From Incurvaria masculella (taxonomy: Eukaryota > Arthropoda > Insecta > Lepidoptera > Incurvariidae): a stretch of DNA of 64,000 bases. The DNA lies in the NCBI GenBank assembly GCA_946894095.1, contig OX335653.1, forward strand, positions 11,103,001 through 11,167,000, read 5' to 3'. The notes under the pieces are model-generated. The model searched no databases. It was not told the origin of the DNA and worked only from the letters and a program-made list of their open reading frames with translations. The position numbers and the translations under genes are program-made. Positions 1-10,477 of the stretch are shown here, piece after piece. How positions within the stretch are numbered: the stretch's first letter is position 1; every line of letters begins with the position of its first letter.

Positions 1-2342
1 CCGCAGCTCATAGACGGAATGGCTGGGCGCGGGCGGGTCGTGGCGCATGGCGAGCCATCGCGATCCTCGCCGGTCACGACTTTCGGCAAATATTTTCCGG
101 ACACAGGTTCGGTGTGGGAGCGCGGCGCTCGGCTATCGCTTCCGTATTCTGCACCCTCATTTCGACGGCCAACGAGAAACATATTGTTCGCGCGCGACAC
201 AATGCGAATCGTGTAGCTCAATCGGCGGAGAGCTAGGAAACATAGACTTTGCCCTCAACAGCGGCAAATACGAATTAAACAAAAAGACAGGCTAGATATC
301 CGTTTGTGGAAGAGCTTAGAAAACGTGGCAAACAAGTTCCTTACGATATAAAAGGACAAGAGAAGAATGCACGAAATGGTTCGTGGTAACGCCCAAGGCA
401 TATAGTTTGATCGTAGCGTTTTAATTGGAAGTAGACTAATATAGACCATCATCTTAAACGGTTCATCGTTTACGCCTGAGGGGGTTCGAACCTTCGAACT
501 ACCCTGTTGATATTATCACCCACCGCCAGATATATATCGCCTCATTTCCCGGATCATTAACTATTTATATTGAGACATAGAAAACGATTTTAGGTACGGT
601 GGTAATTTGTAGAGATCCTTGGAGTTCGAATAATTACGCAAGCATCAAGCAAAGATTGGGTCGAACCCAAAAGGAGTATAAAGTCAATAGTACTGTTGAA
701 CACGTGCGGTTAGCGTGGGCGAGCTAATGATCATACCGATCCCAAGATTAACGTGTAACCCATAGTCATCGGGCCACCCGAAGAGATTGACCTAAACGTG
801 GCAAGCGCCCGCCACTGAACGTCCAGGTCTCGCGCAAACAATTTGCTCGAACTTCTCCGTAAATGACGCCTCAGATTAGATTTTATAACAAAGTTAATTT
901 CGACCATAAAGTTTAACATCATCGCGGCATGCCTATGGGAAGGAGTATCGCTTCCGCTCAGTATACTGTCGTAAAGTGTTTCACAAAATTATGTTACCCG
1001 GAACTTGTCACGGCTTTACGCATTCTTCGTCAGATACGGTGCTACTTTGTACGGGATCAAAGGTAAAAACATCTGACTTTGAGTTCAACGTTATGTGGGA
1101 TTACGAAAGGCGATTTTCGTCCACTGACTATAAGAGAAAATTATTAAAGCAGTATGTGTATAGCATGATGAATTGAAATGAATGCATCACAGTTAAGAAA
1201 ACAAGGGTTGAGGAAACCCAACAATTCAGTGCAAAGAACTAGATGACAGAGCAATGGGTTTGTCACTGGTTATGCAGGCCTAAATTGATAAAAAAAATGC
1301 ATGTATGCATCGGTTGACGTATTTTAAATTGAACATAAAACACCACGACTGCAATCAAAAGCAACAGTCGGATTATTGAGCGAGTATTAAGAATTTGTGT
1401 TTTGCGATTCAATACCAGATAATCTTGAGATCAAAGAGCAAACAAAAATAAAAAATAGACAATGGATGTACGGTCAGGAGTCAAGAGCGCGGGAAGCAGC
1501 GTGCGCTGGCAACGCCAAGCCTAGACGACCGGCGCGGTCAGGCGAGGTTCCAAGGCTGTCGATGGCTTACTAGAAAGTGGTTTGTGATTGAGCATTATTA
1601 AATATTGTTGCGTACAGGACACGGATATGTTAATGAAACAAAACATATTATGTGAAATGAGTAAAACATTTTGCGTTAAAACTACCTAAATAATAATAAT
1701 AAAATTATTTATTGTATACCTTTTAAAAATAGTTACAATAGGCAGGCTCAATGCTGAAGGGCATTTTCTACTTAAAAGAGTAGGTGTAGCAGATTTAATA
1801 AGAATAAATACTAATGTACATGATCAAATATACTAATACAAATACAATTGAAATCACAGATACAAATTAAACGATCTTAAAGATTATTTAGATGCGAATA
1901 TGAAATTTAAGAAGGAAAACCGCATATATGAATGTATGAAAACATAACGAATGCATTGGGTACTGATATTATGGAGTAAAATATAATGGATGAAAGGGAA
2001 TAGCAAATAAAGAAAGATAACAATTCCGAATTTCCATTGGTTTCATATTACGATTCCATAAATAGAGATGAGCAAGAATACGAACCAATACATTTACATG
2101 TCAACGTACATGGAGGGATAGAATTATGAATATTTAGTTACTTGCACAAATGTATGAGTTAAGTTACATAACGATGCATCTAAAAAAAGTTTGCATACCG
2201 AAAAGCGAGTTTCGAAAAAAGTTCAAACGCAATCGAAATAACATAAATACGTTTGTAATTGCTTATTCCACCACGTTGCGAAACACAAATGCGGAAGCAA
2301 ATAAATTTGCTTTTATAACCCGTTCACTCTCATTTGTTACAG
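1..2342. other. Region upstream of the first recognised ZP-gene exon
   Basis: No exon is recognised here. The first ~230 bases are rich in GC and CpG and could be a promoter, a conserved noncoding block or a missed exon of the ZP gene. A short GC-rich patch also lies near 1490-1565. The rest is AT-rich and, by its position before an acceptor at 2341-2342, is probably intron of the ZP gene or intergenic DNA. Open frames here are short and resemble nothing I know. Confidence 0.4.
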
Positions 2343-2437
2343 ATCAGCGAACTATAAAAACAAGACGGGCGAGTGCGTTCTGTCGGACATGGACCGCATC
2401 ACACTGGCAGGCACTAACGCCTTTCAGCCCAACGAAG
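2343..2437 (+). CDS. ZP gene exon a: end of first PAN module
   Basis: This exon follows a pyrimidine-rich tract and AG at 2341-2342, and ends before the donor GTAATA at 2438. It reads NKTGECVLSDMDRITLAG..., the usual end of an apple/PAN module, and ends with one base of a split codon. Joining to the exon at 2948 gives NEDTDYLENNC across the splice. It has no ATG of its own at the right place, so at least one more exon lies upstream. Confidence 0.8.
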
Positions 2438-5400
2438 GTAATATATCCCGCCGTATGTATATCAACAAATACAAATAATACAACAATTCCAATACATCCG
2501 ACAGAAAATTATTCGAGATGAGATTTCCATAAGTCAAGATTAAAATCCAGTTCGTTATCAACAATATCCAATTTGTAGATAATAAGATTGTGGTCGTTCG
2601 CTATGCGGAAAGTCAGCCGCAATCAATCGACTGGGGCAGCGACCACAGGTTCTGCTATTCCCGGCCTATCATCATTCGAACCTTTCCTATTCCTCCTAAT
2701 AACGTGCCACTCATCAGGATCACAATCCATCTACAATTTCCCAAGGATAATGATCTACTTTATTGTGAACTCACGTAGCCAGTAAAATATATTCATTGCA
2801 AGTAATCATATTGACGGTCATTTATTGGATTGCAAGGTTGGGAGTAATTTAAATCAGCCTAACGAACTCGAATGATGGTTCACCCTGAAGGGAAATTGAT
2901 GTGTGATTGGATATTTTCTCGACTTTAATTTATTTCGCTCATTACAGATACCGATTACTTGGAGAACAACTGCGTAGAAGAGCCAACCAAGCTTTGCGAG
3001 TTCAAAAAGATGGGCGGACGTATCCTGAAGACGGTGGACTCAGTATACCAAGACGTGCAGACAGTGGAGGAATGCCGGGAGCTTTGCCTCAACTCGCCCT
3101 TCCGCTGCCACTCCTATGATCACGGAGACACCGGCGACCATGTCTGCAGGCTATCACACCACTCCAGAGCTACTCTTGCTGATATACAGGTTAAGATTTT
3201 ACCAACCGCTTTTTAATAAAAAAAAACGTAGAGTAAATTAGATACAAGTAGGGCATCCAATTTAACCTAATTTTATTGTTTACTTAACGACTTGCAATCT
3301 GGCAAAGGTCAGAGAGGAAGAGTAGAGACGTCTCCCGCTGCAGTTTTCGATCGCTGCTCGCTCTGCGCCCTATATTGCTGGCTCGCATTGGTATAGATAT
3401 AATTTACTACTGAGATTAAAACATGCGAATTTCCCTGCTAGTCTTCTATTATTTACATATATCCCCTTTTAAATGCTTTTAAGTGTATCTTTAACATTCT
3501 AACGTCTTTAACAATATTTACCAAAACTAATCACAAAATTTTGCGATACTACCTACATAAAACGCGGTAAAACCAGTGTTGAGAGAATTGCTTTATTCGA
3601 CAGGATCCCTACCTGGAAGTCCCGGAGGCGGCTACGTACGAGTTGTCATCATGTTACAACGTGTCGATCGATTGCCGCGCTGGGGACATGGTGGCGCGGA
3701 TCCAGACATCCAAGCTTTTCGACGGCAAGATCTACGCCAAGGGCAGTCCGAACTCGTGCGTTGTCGATGTCAAGCAAAGCCTGGAGTTCGAATTGCACAT
3801 GGGATACAACAATATCGAATGCAACGTGAAACAAAACGGACTCGGCAGGTAATTCAAGATGTTATTAAGGTGGACAGAAGAGACAAGTTTGAACCAATGG
3901 GACCTTGCTTCTCATGCATTGTTCGGATGAGGTCATGGGTTCTATCCCCGCCCTGTTCATGCAACACTTTCGTTCCCTTCCTGAGTTGGATACGTACATT
4001 ATATATTACTATATATAATTACGAATGCGATATGTTACGTGGTTTGGAATGTATCTAAAACTGTAGATCCTCTTTCCCTACTAGATGGTAGGGTAAAGCC
4101 AGTCGTATTAGATGTATTGTCTAAGCGGCAATGAAAGAACATGTCCGTGTTGCTTTAAAAAAAATTAACAAAAAAAATAACCGACTTCAAAGAAAAAGCA
4201 CTAAAAAGTAAAAAATAATTTCCATTTTTGTAGTTACGATTTCTGTTATTTTTTGAGTCGGCGTCAGCCGGGCACGCGCTGCGCCAATCAAGAGAACCTA
4301 ACCTAACCTAACCTAATCTAACCTAACCTTGGCTGACACCGACTCAAAAAATAACAGAAATCGTAACTACAAAAATGGAAATTATTTTTGACTTTTTAGT
4401 GCTTTTTCTTTGAAGTCGGTTATTTTTTTTGTCAATTTTTTTTTTATTTGTTTATTTTTAGTGAATCTGAAGTACACTTACTAATTAGTACACGTCCTTT
4501 CCAATAAAAAAAGAATCACCGAAATCGGTTGGCGTTATATTGAGTTATTCGTCCATTTGTCGCGCACATCTTAATACAAATTTAAGACTTTTATGATTTT
4601 CTCATGAAAATCATCGTCAGAACTTAACCAAATTTAAATGGGACCACTTGGGAAGCACTAGCTATCATTTAAAAAAATTAATCATCAAAATCGGTTCACC
4701 CAGGCAAAAGTTATGAGGTAACAAACATAAAAAAAAACAAACAAAAAAACATACAGACGAATTGATAACCTCCTCCTTTTTTTGAAGTCGGTTAAAAAGA
4801 TAAGGTCCTGGCATTGCAACTAGTTCCTTCGGGAATGTGGTGTACGTTACTAATATCATGAGAATAGATGTGGTTTTGCCTTCCATGTCCAGTCACATAA
4901 AACAGTGTAATTGGTCTTTTTACATCTCTGGTTATCTCGGTCTACAGGTCAGAGAAATCGTATTCGCAATTACGGTTAAGTAAAGCATTATTTTCAAAAT
5001 ATTTCTCCTAGGTAGAAATTTCTTGCAATTTCCATTGCGTGCTAAGATCACAATGGGAACCATATGGCTGTGGGATCATTTTTAATTACATTCGCCTTTT
5101 CCAGGTATCTAAACGATGTGGTCATCCAGCACCACGATACGATCGTTACGTCCTCCGATTTGGGTCTCGCGGTGACCTGCCAGTATGATCTGACCAACAA
5201 GACCGTCGCCAACGAGGTCGACCTCGGCATCCACGGCGACATCACCCCGGCCCTGTCCGAGGAGGTCATTGTCGACTCGCCCAACGTGGCCATGAAGATC
5301 ACCGACCGCAGCGGCGACGACGTCATTGCATCCGCCGAAGTTGGCGACCCCTTGGTATGGGAACATGTTTATTACCGCATTGTTTCACTTGAACATAAAT

Positions 5401-6792
5401 CATGCACGCTCCTTTGCAGATAATAAAATATTTAACGTATTTCTTTTGAACAGAGACAATGGGTGACTTGATTTTACCTAGCAAAGTGCTACTAAAGAAT
5501 AAATCGTCGAGGAATACTCAAAACTAAATTGATATGTTTTGTTTTCAGGCCCTTCGATTCGAAATCTTGGATCCCAACTCTCCCTTCGAGATCTTCGTCC
5601 GCGAGCTGGTTGCTATGGACGGAGTGGACTCCAGTGAAATTACCCTCATCGACAGCGACGGCTGCCCGACCGACCACTTCATCATGGGACCTCTGTACAA
5701 ATCGGCCGCCAGCGGGAAGGTGGGTGGCTCTCCAATTAAAATTGTTTACGCATCGCGTTGCGCCTCCGTAGACTGTAATTCAATAAGAAACTATAAAATG
5801 AGCAATGCCTAATAAATTACAGCTTACATCTTTATTTATGAATTCCAACAAGTCAGTATGAAAATGTTTAGTTGATGTCCTAGCATGAAAGGTAGGACAA
5901 ACGATCGCATGTGCACATACATATATGTGGTGAAATAAAAAAAAAATGAAACGTACAAATCATCTTTTATGTTTACATATGTTTATGTTCGCAAGCAACT
6001 GTAAGTGCATTTTATATGAATGTTGCATCAAAGCATTCGATCATATTCTAATATAATCTATTAAATCTATTAATCTATTAAATCTAATCTAATCTAATAA
6101 ATCTACAGCATCGAGAGCGTTCTGCCGAATAGCAGATTATTCACCGGAAATGGCAATCTCGATGTGTACCAATTAGAATAGGAAAATATTCTCAAAGTAC
6201 ATATGCAGAATTAGATAGTAATTGAGACGTGACAGACTGAAGGCGTAGAAGAGAAGTACAGTTTATTAAAATGCAATGTATGTGTGCGCAGATGCTGCTC
6301 TCACACTTCGACGCGTTCAAGTTCCCCTCGTCGGAGGTCGTGCAGTTCCGCGCGCTCGTCACGCCGTGCATGCCCGCGTGCGAGCCCGTGCAGTGCGACG
6401 GCGGCTCGAGCGACCTGCGCTCCGTCATGTCCTACGGGCGGCGCAAGCGGCGCAGCACATCCGCGCCCACCGACGACATGCTGCTCGTGCAGACCATCCA
6501 GATCACCGACAAGTTCGGTTTCGACAAGCACCGCGCCAAGAACTACACCGACGAGAGCGTGTTCGTCCGCGAGAGCGAGCCGGCGACGTGCGTCAACGCG
6601 GCCGGCGCCATGCTCGCGGCGGCCGCCTTCCTCGCGGCGCAGCTTGCCGTGCTCGCCGCGTGGACGTGCAGCTGGCAGCGGCGCCGGGCGGCCAGCAAGG
6701 CGGCGGAGCTGCTGCCGGGCCCGGCGGCGCCGCCCGCGCTCTGCAAGGTCTACGACGCCGGCTTCTCGCGCGCGCACCAGAGGCATTACTGA
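2343..6792 (+). CDS. PAN/apple and ZP-domain transmembrane matrix protein (3' six exons, partial)
   Basis: Coding exons 2343-2437, 2948-3189, 3604-3848, 5105-5354, 5549-5719 and 6292-6792 join in consistent phase with GT..AG introns and give ~500 residues ending in a stop. In order: the end of one PAN module, a second PAN module, a ZP domain with spaced cysteines across four exons, a basic furin-type cleavage site (RRKRRS, near 6436-6453), a hydrophobic Ala/Leu-rich helix (about 6595-6660) and a short basic tail. ZP proteins with N-terminal PAN modules and a furin site before the membrane anchor are typical of the Drosophila neyo, nyobe, morpheyus and trynity group, which polymerise in the apical extracellular matrix under the cuticle. 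nompA is another PAN+ZP protein and cannot be fully excluded. The N-terminus (signal peptide, first PAN) is not seen. The family is secure; the exact orthologue is not. Confidence 0.85.
2948..3189 (+). CDS. ZP gene exon b: complete PAN/apple module
   Basis: The acceptor is ATTACAG at 2941-2947 and the donor GTTAAG starts at 3190. Six cysteines are spaced as in PAN modules, including the EECRELCLN and FRCHSY segments. The exon ends in phase 0. PAN modules mediate protein or carbohydrate contacts in extracellular proteins; the partner here is unknown. Confidence 0.88.
3604..3848 (+). CDS. ZP gene exon c: start of ZP domain
   Basis: The acceptor is TCGACAG at 3597-3603 and the donor GTAATT starts at 3849. 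It begins DPYLEVPEAATYELSSCYNV and holds the first ZP-N cysteines (SSCYNV, VSIDC, PNSCVV, IECNV). It ends after two bases of a codon that is completed by the G at 5105. Confidence 0.88.
3855..4160 (+). mobile_element. tRNA-derived SINE copy 1 (intron of ZP gene)
   Basis: This matches, with divergence, the SINE at 40497-40908. It has a pol III B-box-like GGTTCTATCCC near 3947-3958, then the shared 'ctactagatggtagggt' segment and a poly(A)-like end at 4156. Confidence 0.6.
4161..4440. repeat. Foldback (inverted repeat) with telomere-type CCTAA repeats in the loop
   Basis: Arms 4177-4269 and 4331-4423 are inverted copies of 93 bases with about two mismatches; weaker homology extends each arm by ~17 bases. 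The 61-base loop holds about seven copies of CCTAA (4295-4328), the complement of the insect telomere repeat TTAGG. The arms begin with TAACCGACTTCAAAG, which recurs inverted near 4783-4794 as the end of a larger repeat. Confidence 0.9.
4441..4796 (+). repeat. Dispersed repeat ending in TTTGAAGTCGGTTA
   Basis: This AT-rich stretch joins the foldback to a terminal GAAGTCGGTTA inverted with respect to the start of the foldback at 4177. Together, 4177-4794 looks like one mobile unit with short terminal inverted repeats. The 3' end (CAGACGAATTGATAACCTCC...) recurs in degenerate form at 19829-19885. Confidence 0.6.
4797..4912 (+). mobile_element. SINE 3' fragment (copy 2)
   Basis: It shares the SINE 3' body: AAGGTCCTGGCATTGC, TTCCTTCGGGAATGTGGTG, CTAATATCATG, and CCATGTCCAGTCACATAAAA. 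The tRNA-like head is absent. Confidence 0.65.
5105..5354 (+). CDS. ZP gene exon d: ZP domain middle
   Basis: The acceptor is TTCCAG before 5105 and the donor GTATGG starts at 5355. The product starts YLNDVVIQHHDTIVTSSD, includes the VTCQYDLTN strand and crosses the ZP-N/ZP-C linker. Split-codon phase matches exon c exactly and the exon ends in phase 0. Confidence 0.87.
5549..5719 (+). CDS. ZP gene exon e: ZP-C half
   Basis: The acceptor is GTTTTCAG at 5541-5548 and the donor GTGGGT starts at 5720. It encodes 57 residues with the conserved ZP-C pattern DSDGCPTD. It is in phase 0 at both ends. Confidence 0.87.
6292..6792 (+). CDS. ZP gene last exon: ZP-C end, furin site, membrane anchor
   Basis: The acceptor is TGCGCAG ending at 6291; the stop is at 6790-6792. 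It encodes the final ZP-C cysteines (TPCMPACEPVQC), a furin-type site RRKRRS, a ~75-residue stretch, an Ala/Leu-rich transmembrane helix starting at NAAGAMLAAAAF, and a short cytoplasmic tail ending HQRHY. Third positions are almost all G or C, much more so than in the other exons. Several long frames on both strands here (for example 6301-6813 minus) are shadows of this composition. Confidence 0.87.
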   Translation: MLLSHFDAFKFPSSEVVQFRALVTPCMPACEPVQCDGGSSDLRSVMSYGRRKRRSTSAPTDDMLLVQTIQITDKFGFDKHRAKNYTDESVFVRESEPATCVNAAGAMLAAAAFLAAQLAVLAAWTCSWQRRRAASKAAELLPGPAAPPALCKVYDAGFSRAHQRHY

Positions 6793-7545
6793 ACTGCGCG
6801 GCGAACCTTGCAATAGTAGCTGTTAAGGACGTAGCGTAGTCGGAGAGTCCGTCGCGCGTCCGCTCCGGGGCTCGGCTCGGGAGTGCGAAGCGCGACGGCG
6901 GCGGAAGTGTTGGCGAGCGGCGGCTCGGAGGCGGGGACGACCGTCGGCAGCGATGTGTGAATGCGGAAGGACGTGTGCTAGTTGTAAGTGGATGTTCGTT
7001 AGAGATCGCTCGCTTGTCGCCGCCTCGGACGCCGGCCGGGACGTCCGGAACTTGTTGAGATCGCGTCGCCACTACGCAGACTCTACGTCCGGACCTCCGA
7101 CGCGGAGGTTCGGCGACGTATTGTACCATACTGTAACAGTTAGGGTTAGTCTACTTGTCGAATCCGGCCGCTGCGGCGTTTGTGTTTGAGTGTAATTCTT
7201 ACGTTAAGTAGATAACCGAACGCGACCTAAGTCAAGATACGATGGATTGACGGCCGTCCCGAAATCGTAATTTATTGGACAATTAGCGAGTACTTAATAT
7301 TTTATACTTAATTTATATTTGGAGAGACGAATTATATTTAATAAATTCTTAATATAAAATAGACACTTTAAACTAATATTAACTTTGTGTCTTAGAGATG
7401 TGCTATTTTCTTGAATGCTAAAGTATATTAAAACCTAGTGCCTTATTATCGTCAAACGAGATATAGTGAACAATCTGTACAATGTCGCCACATATTTTGA
7501 TCAATCTTAATAATACTTGGTGAATAAAATATTTTAAACATAAGC
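6793..7545 (+). other. Probable 3' UTR of the ZP gene
   Basis: The sequence after the stop is first very GC-rich (to about 7170) and then AT-rich. Candidate polyadenylation signals AATAAA occur near 7340 and 7522, the second followed by a T-rich stretch. The 3' end is inferred, not shown. Confidence 0.45.
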
Positions 7546-7680
7546 TAGCTTTTTTATTTTTACAAAAACATATCAACCCCGGAATGTGATATGTATGTAT
7601 GTATAATCGACCGTGAAGCAAGGACACATTAATTGGAGAAAGAACCCAGTAAAAATAACTACTTTACGAATATACTGCAA

Positions 7681-7745
7681 GGCTGGACCCGAACCAACAA
7701 AACATACCATTCGCGGGTACTGCGTCTACCAATTTCGCCACCGGC
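7681..7745 (-). tRNA. tRNA-Leu-like pseudogene or SINE head
   Basis: On the minus strand this reads GCCGGTGGCGAAATTGGTAG then ACGCAGTACCC..., ending with GGTTCGGGTCC. TGGCGAAATTGG fits the A box and GGTTCGGGTCC the B box of pol III promoters. The 5' part resembles a bacterial-type leucine tRNA, but the anticodon and variable arms are shortened and do not form a full cloverleaf by eye. It is probably a tRNA-related repeat. Confidence 0.4.
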
Positions 7746-7795
7746 TGTACACCCATAATTATTCCTTGGAATAAGCGACGTACCTGCTTAGTACG

Positions 7796-8050
7796 AAAAA
7801 CCAGCCAAGTGCGAGTCGGACTCGCACACGAAGGGTTTCGTACCATTGTACAAGATTTAACAAAAAATAATTACGTTTTTTGTATGGGGCCCCCCTTCAA
7901 TTTTTATTATTTGTTGTTATAGCGGCAAAATAAATACATACTAAGTGAAAATTTCAGCTGCCTACCTATTACGGTTCATGAGATACAGCCCTGTGACGGA
8001 CGGACGGACGAAAGGACAGCGGAGGCTTAGTAATAGGGTTCCGTTTTCAC
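7796..8050 (+). repeat. CCGGCCAAGTGCGAGTC repeat family, copy 1
   Basis: The unit starts with an ACCGGCCAAG-like sequence, then a 19-base palindrome GTGCGAGTCGGACTCGCAC, GGGTTCCGTACC, TATGGGGCCCCCC, TTATAGCGGCAAAATAAAT, a GGAC microsatellite, and TAGTAATAGGGTTCCGTTTT. Five copies lie in this window. It is non-coding. Confidence 0.85.
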
Positions 8051-8096
8051 CGTCAATAGAATAAAATGTGAGTAGAGTTTTTAAAACAGCCAGTAA

Positions 8097-8145
8097 GGCC
8101 AAGTGTGTTACACCGCGGGTTCGAATCCCAGTGAATGCACTTATT
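8097..8145 (+). repeat. tRNA-like fragment with B box
   Basis: GGTTCGAATCC at 8118-8128 is a perfect pol III B box, followed by a T-run at 8144. No matching acceptor stem is visible, so this is a SINE head or tRNA relic. Confidence 0.35.
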
Positions 8146-8150
8146 TTTTT

Positions 8151-8884
8151 CTTATCCTAGAATAAGATGGTAAATTCTCGTTGGTTCACCTTCCTTCAGT
8201 TGACTGTGAGATAATACAACTGTATCTGCTGTGAGCGTTAAAAAAAATCAAAACAACTCAGGTCTATACGTCTGTGACTTTACGCGGGGCGAAGCAAGCA
8301 CCTCATCGATGGAACGGATGTTTGTATGTAATGCGAAATGTTGGAATAATTACGTTTACAGGACGAGAAAGTGCAAATTGCAAAGTGCAATATTAGGTCA
8401 TGATTAAATATGTAGACATACTTCATGTTCACTTTTAACCGGAAGTGGTATTTTTTATGAAACTGGACATGAATGAGCGATACCAATATAGTATAGATTT
8501 GGATTAGGATAATCCATGAAGATAATTTAAAATAGGATTAAACATTTTGGATTTATAATGGAAGCAATATTATATAGGGCTGATGTTAGGCGCTGCAGAC
8601 ACACAGCTTGAGTATAATAATATGTCCCAAGAAAATTATAATGGTAACATTATAGTAGTTTTATGGCTGACTAGCAAGGTAGAGAGCCTGTTGGAAAACC
8701 TACCTTGACAGTAAGCCATTTCTTTTTATTAGTGAAATAAATACACTAAGCAAATACAATTCAAGAGTGCACTGAGTGCTGACCGAATAGGTTGATCCGA
8801 GCTATGTTGTTAACAAACCATTTTGAGTTGGGTCCTAGAAAGGATAATAACAGCGGAAAAACCTGATTCAAATGTGAACAGAAA
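8151..8884. other. AT-rich, nothing recognised
   Basis: No coding signal or clear repeat structure was seen in this stretch. Confidence 0.4.
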
Positions 8885-8925
8885 ATAACACAACTACCGC
8901 CATGATATTAGCCCAACATATCACA
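8885..8925 (-). mobile_element. SINE fragment (minus)
   Basis: Its complement carries the SINE 3' body words TGTGATATGTTGGGCTAATATCATG. Only ~40 bases remain. Confidence 0.45.
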
Positions 8926-8948
8926 TAGGAAAAAGCTAGAATGATTAA

Positions 8949-9419
8949 GGCGCTAGGACTAGCCAACTACTCGCGCCATACAAATGCACTTTTTAACAAA
9001 TGTAATAATATGTAGTGAAACGCTTCAGCAAATCCAAATAGAACTCCAGACTGATAATGGATTGTTAATATTTTTTGATTCCATCATTTATTTAAATAAT
9101 AATAAAAATAAAAAAGTTGATTTTTCTCATTAGAAATCTGAAAGTAATTCGATTTCTAGATATAAGTAAAAACGGCATATATGCATAAACAAAAAAATCC
9201 ATTTGCTTTTAGATTTCTACATTTAGTCAAAAAAGTTCGGAAATGGACACCGTTTCCGCAATGTATTTTGTATAGAAAAAGGAAACATACATTAACGAAA
9301 ATAGGTTGATTCCTAGACAAGGAATCATATATTGTAAGAATGACGCTTATAATCGTCAGACTTAGTTAGTTAACTTGGGGTGCCTCGTCTAACTTGGCGA
9401 TTTGGCTAGTACCAGGGCC
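8949..9419 (+). mobile_element. piggyBac-like MITE, copy 1 (471 bp)
   Basis: The ends are inverted: GGCGCTAGGACTAGCC at the left and GGCTAGTACCAGGGCC at the right, flanked on both sides by TTAA (8945-8948 and 9420-9423). TTAA target duplication is the hallmark of piggyBac-class transposition. There is no transposase frame. Copies lie at 31987, 34177 and 59038. Confidence 0.85.
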
Positions 9420-9423
9420 TTAA

Positions 9424-10477
9424 AAAGGAATGGACGGAATACATCATACAGCGCGCCGAGTGTTTGCCTGAAGAGGCAACTTCCAGCCCATAGTGATGTC
9501 GACTACGCGCGCGACTCGCTGTGATATGAAACGGAAATCTTTTGTATATTCATGCACATACGAAAAATGAGAATCATAATAAACCTATCTGTGATGATTT
9601 CAATAAATGTTTTCGGTATTTATCTGTAAGACAAATAGTACGCTACGCTTTTAGTGATAGTGAACTATGAACATCTCGTGTCCACTCCTTTCTTACGTTC
9701 TTGTTGCCACGCGAGGACCTCTCTTGCTCGACTACATTGACGTGAATGAAGAATACGGACAATAATTGCCACTTAGACGATTCTTCAATCCCGGATAAGA
9801 AGAAAAAAGGAATCTCCGCGATTCGAACCCGCGATTCATATCTCATAACTCATGATTGTAGCTCTTGGTAGTGTTATTGGATAGGTTTAATTCAGGAGGT
9901 AGCGAAGTTACCTCGATTTTACTTTATGTATGTATCCAGACAAATGGATAGCATCACAAATGCTATCGTGATCACATGAATAACTTGAACAACTATGGTT
10001 CAAGCTGGTGCCTTCTCCTTAATAATTGCGAACGATCACATTGAACTACGTTTAAATGGAAAACACGTCCCAAAATACGAAAATATTTCTTTGCTTTTTC
10101 GAATGTATTTTCGAAAATGCTACATGGACCATTTATGTATTGCATAGGATAGGAACTAAACAGTGACTTCGAAAACACAACACTCAAAACTCTGATTTGA
10201 GTGTTCGATTGTTCGATGTTCGATTCTGTGGCGCGGATTGAACGCACCGAAATCGTCTGCTCTGGGGCCCAAAATAAAATTTTAATAATAAACAAAGTGA
10301 TTATCGTATGGTGTAATAGTGGTTTAAGCCTAGTAAATATAAAAATTATGTTATCAAATAACTAAAGACGATAAAAAATACAATATTCACGATAAAACCG
10401 TAGTGAAATAAATTTAGTAGGCAAACTACCTACACTTCACATAACGAATCTAACTTTACTTTAATATATATACAAAC
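9424..10477. other. Intergenic stretch before LINE; tRNA-like B box on minus strand
   Basis: Mostly unrecognised. On the minus strand near 9806-9850 there is GGTTCGAATCGC (B box) followed by a T-run resembling a pol III terminator, without a matching acceptor stem. 10290-10477 may be the 5' UTR of the following LINE. Confidence 0.35.

Noticed and set aside
6301..6813. Long minus-strand frame (170 codons) and two other long + frames over the ZP last exon
   Set aside because: Composition shadows of the GC-rich real exon; the + frame 6292-6792 alone shows ZP-domain, furin and membrane motifs.
9806..9870. A complete tRNA gene on the minus strand
   Set aside because: Good B box and T-run terminator, but no pairing acceptor stem or plausible anticodon arm.
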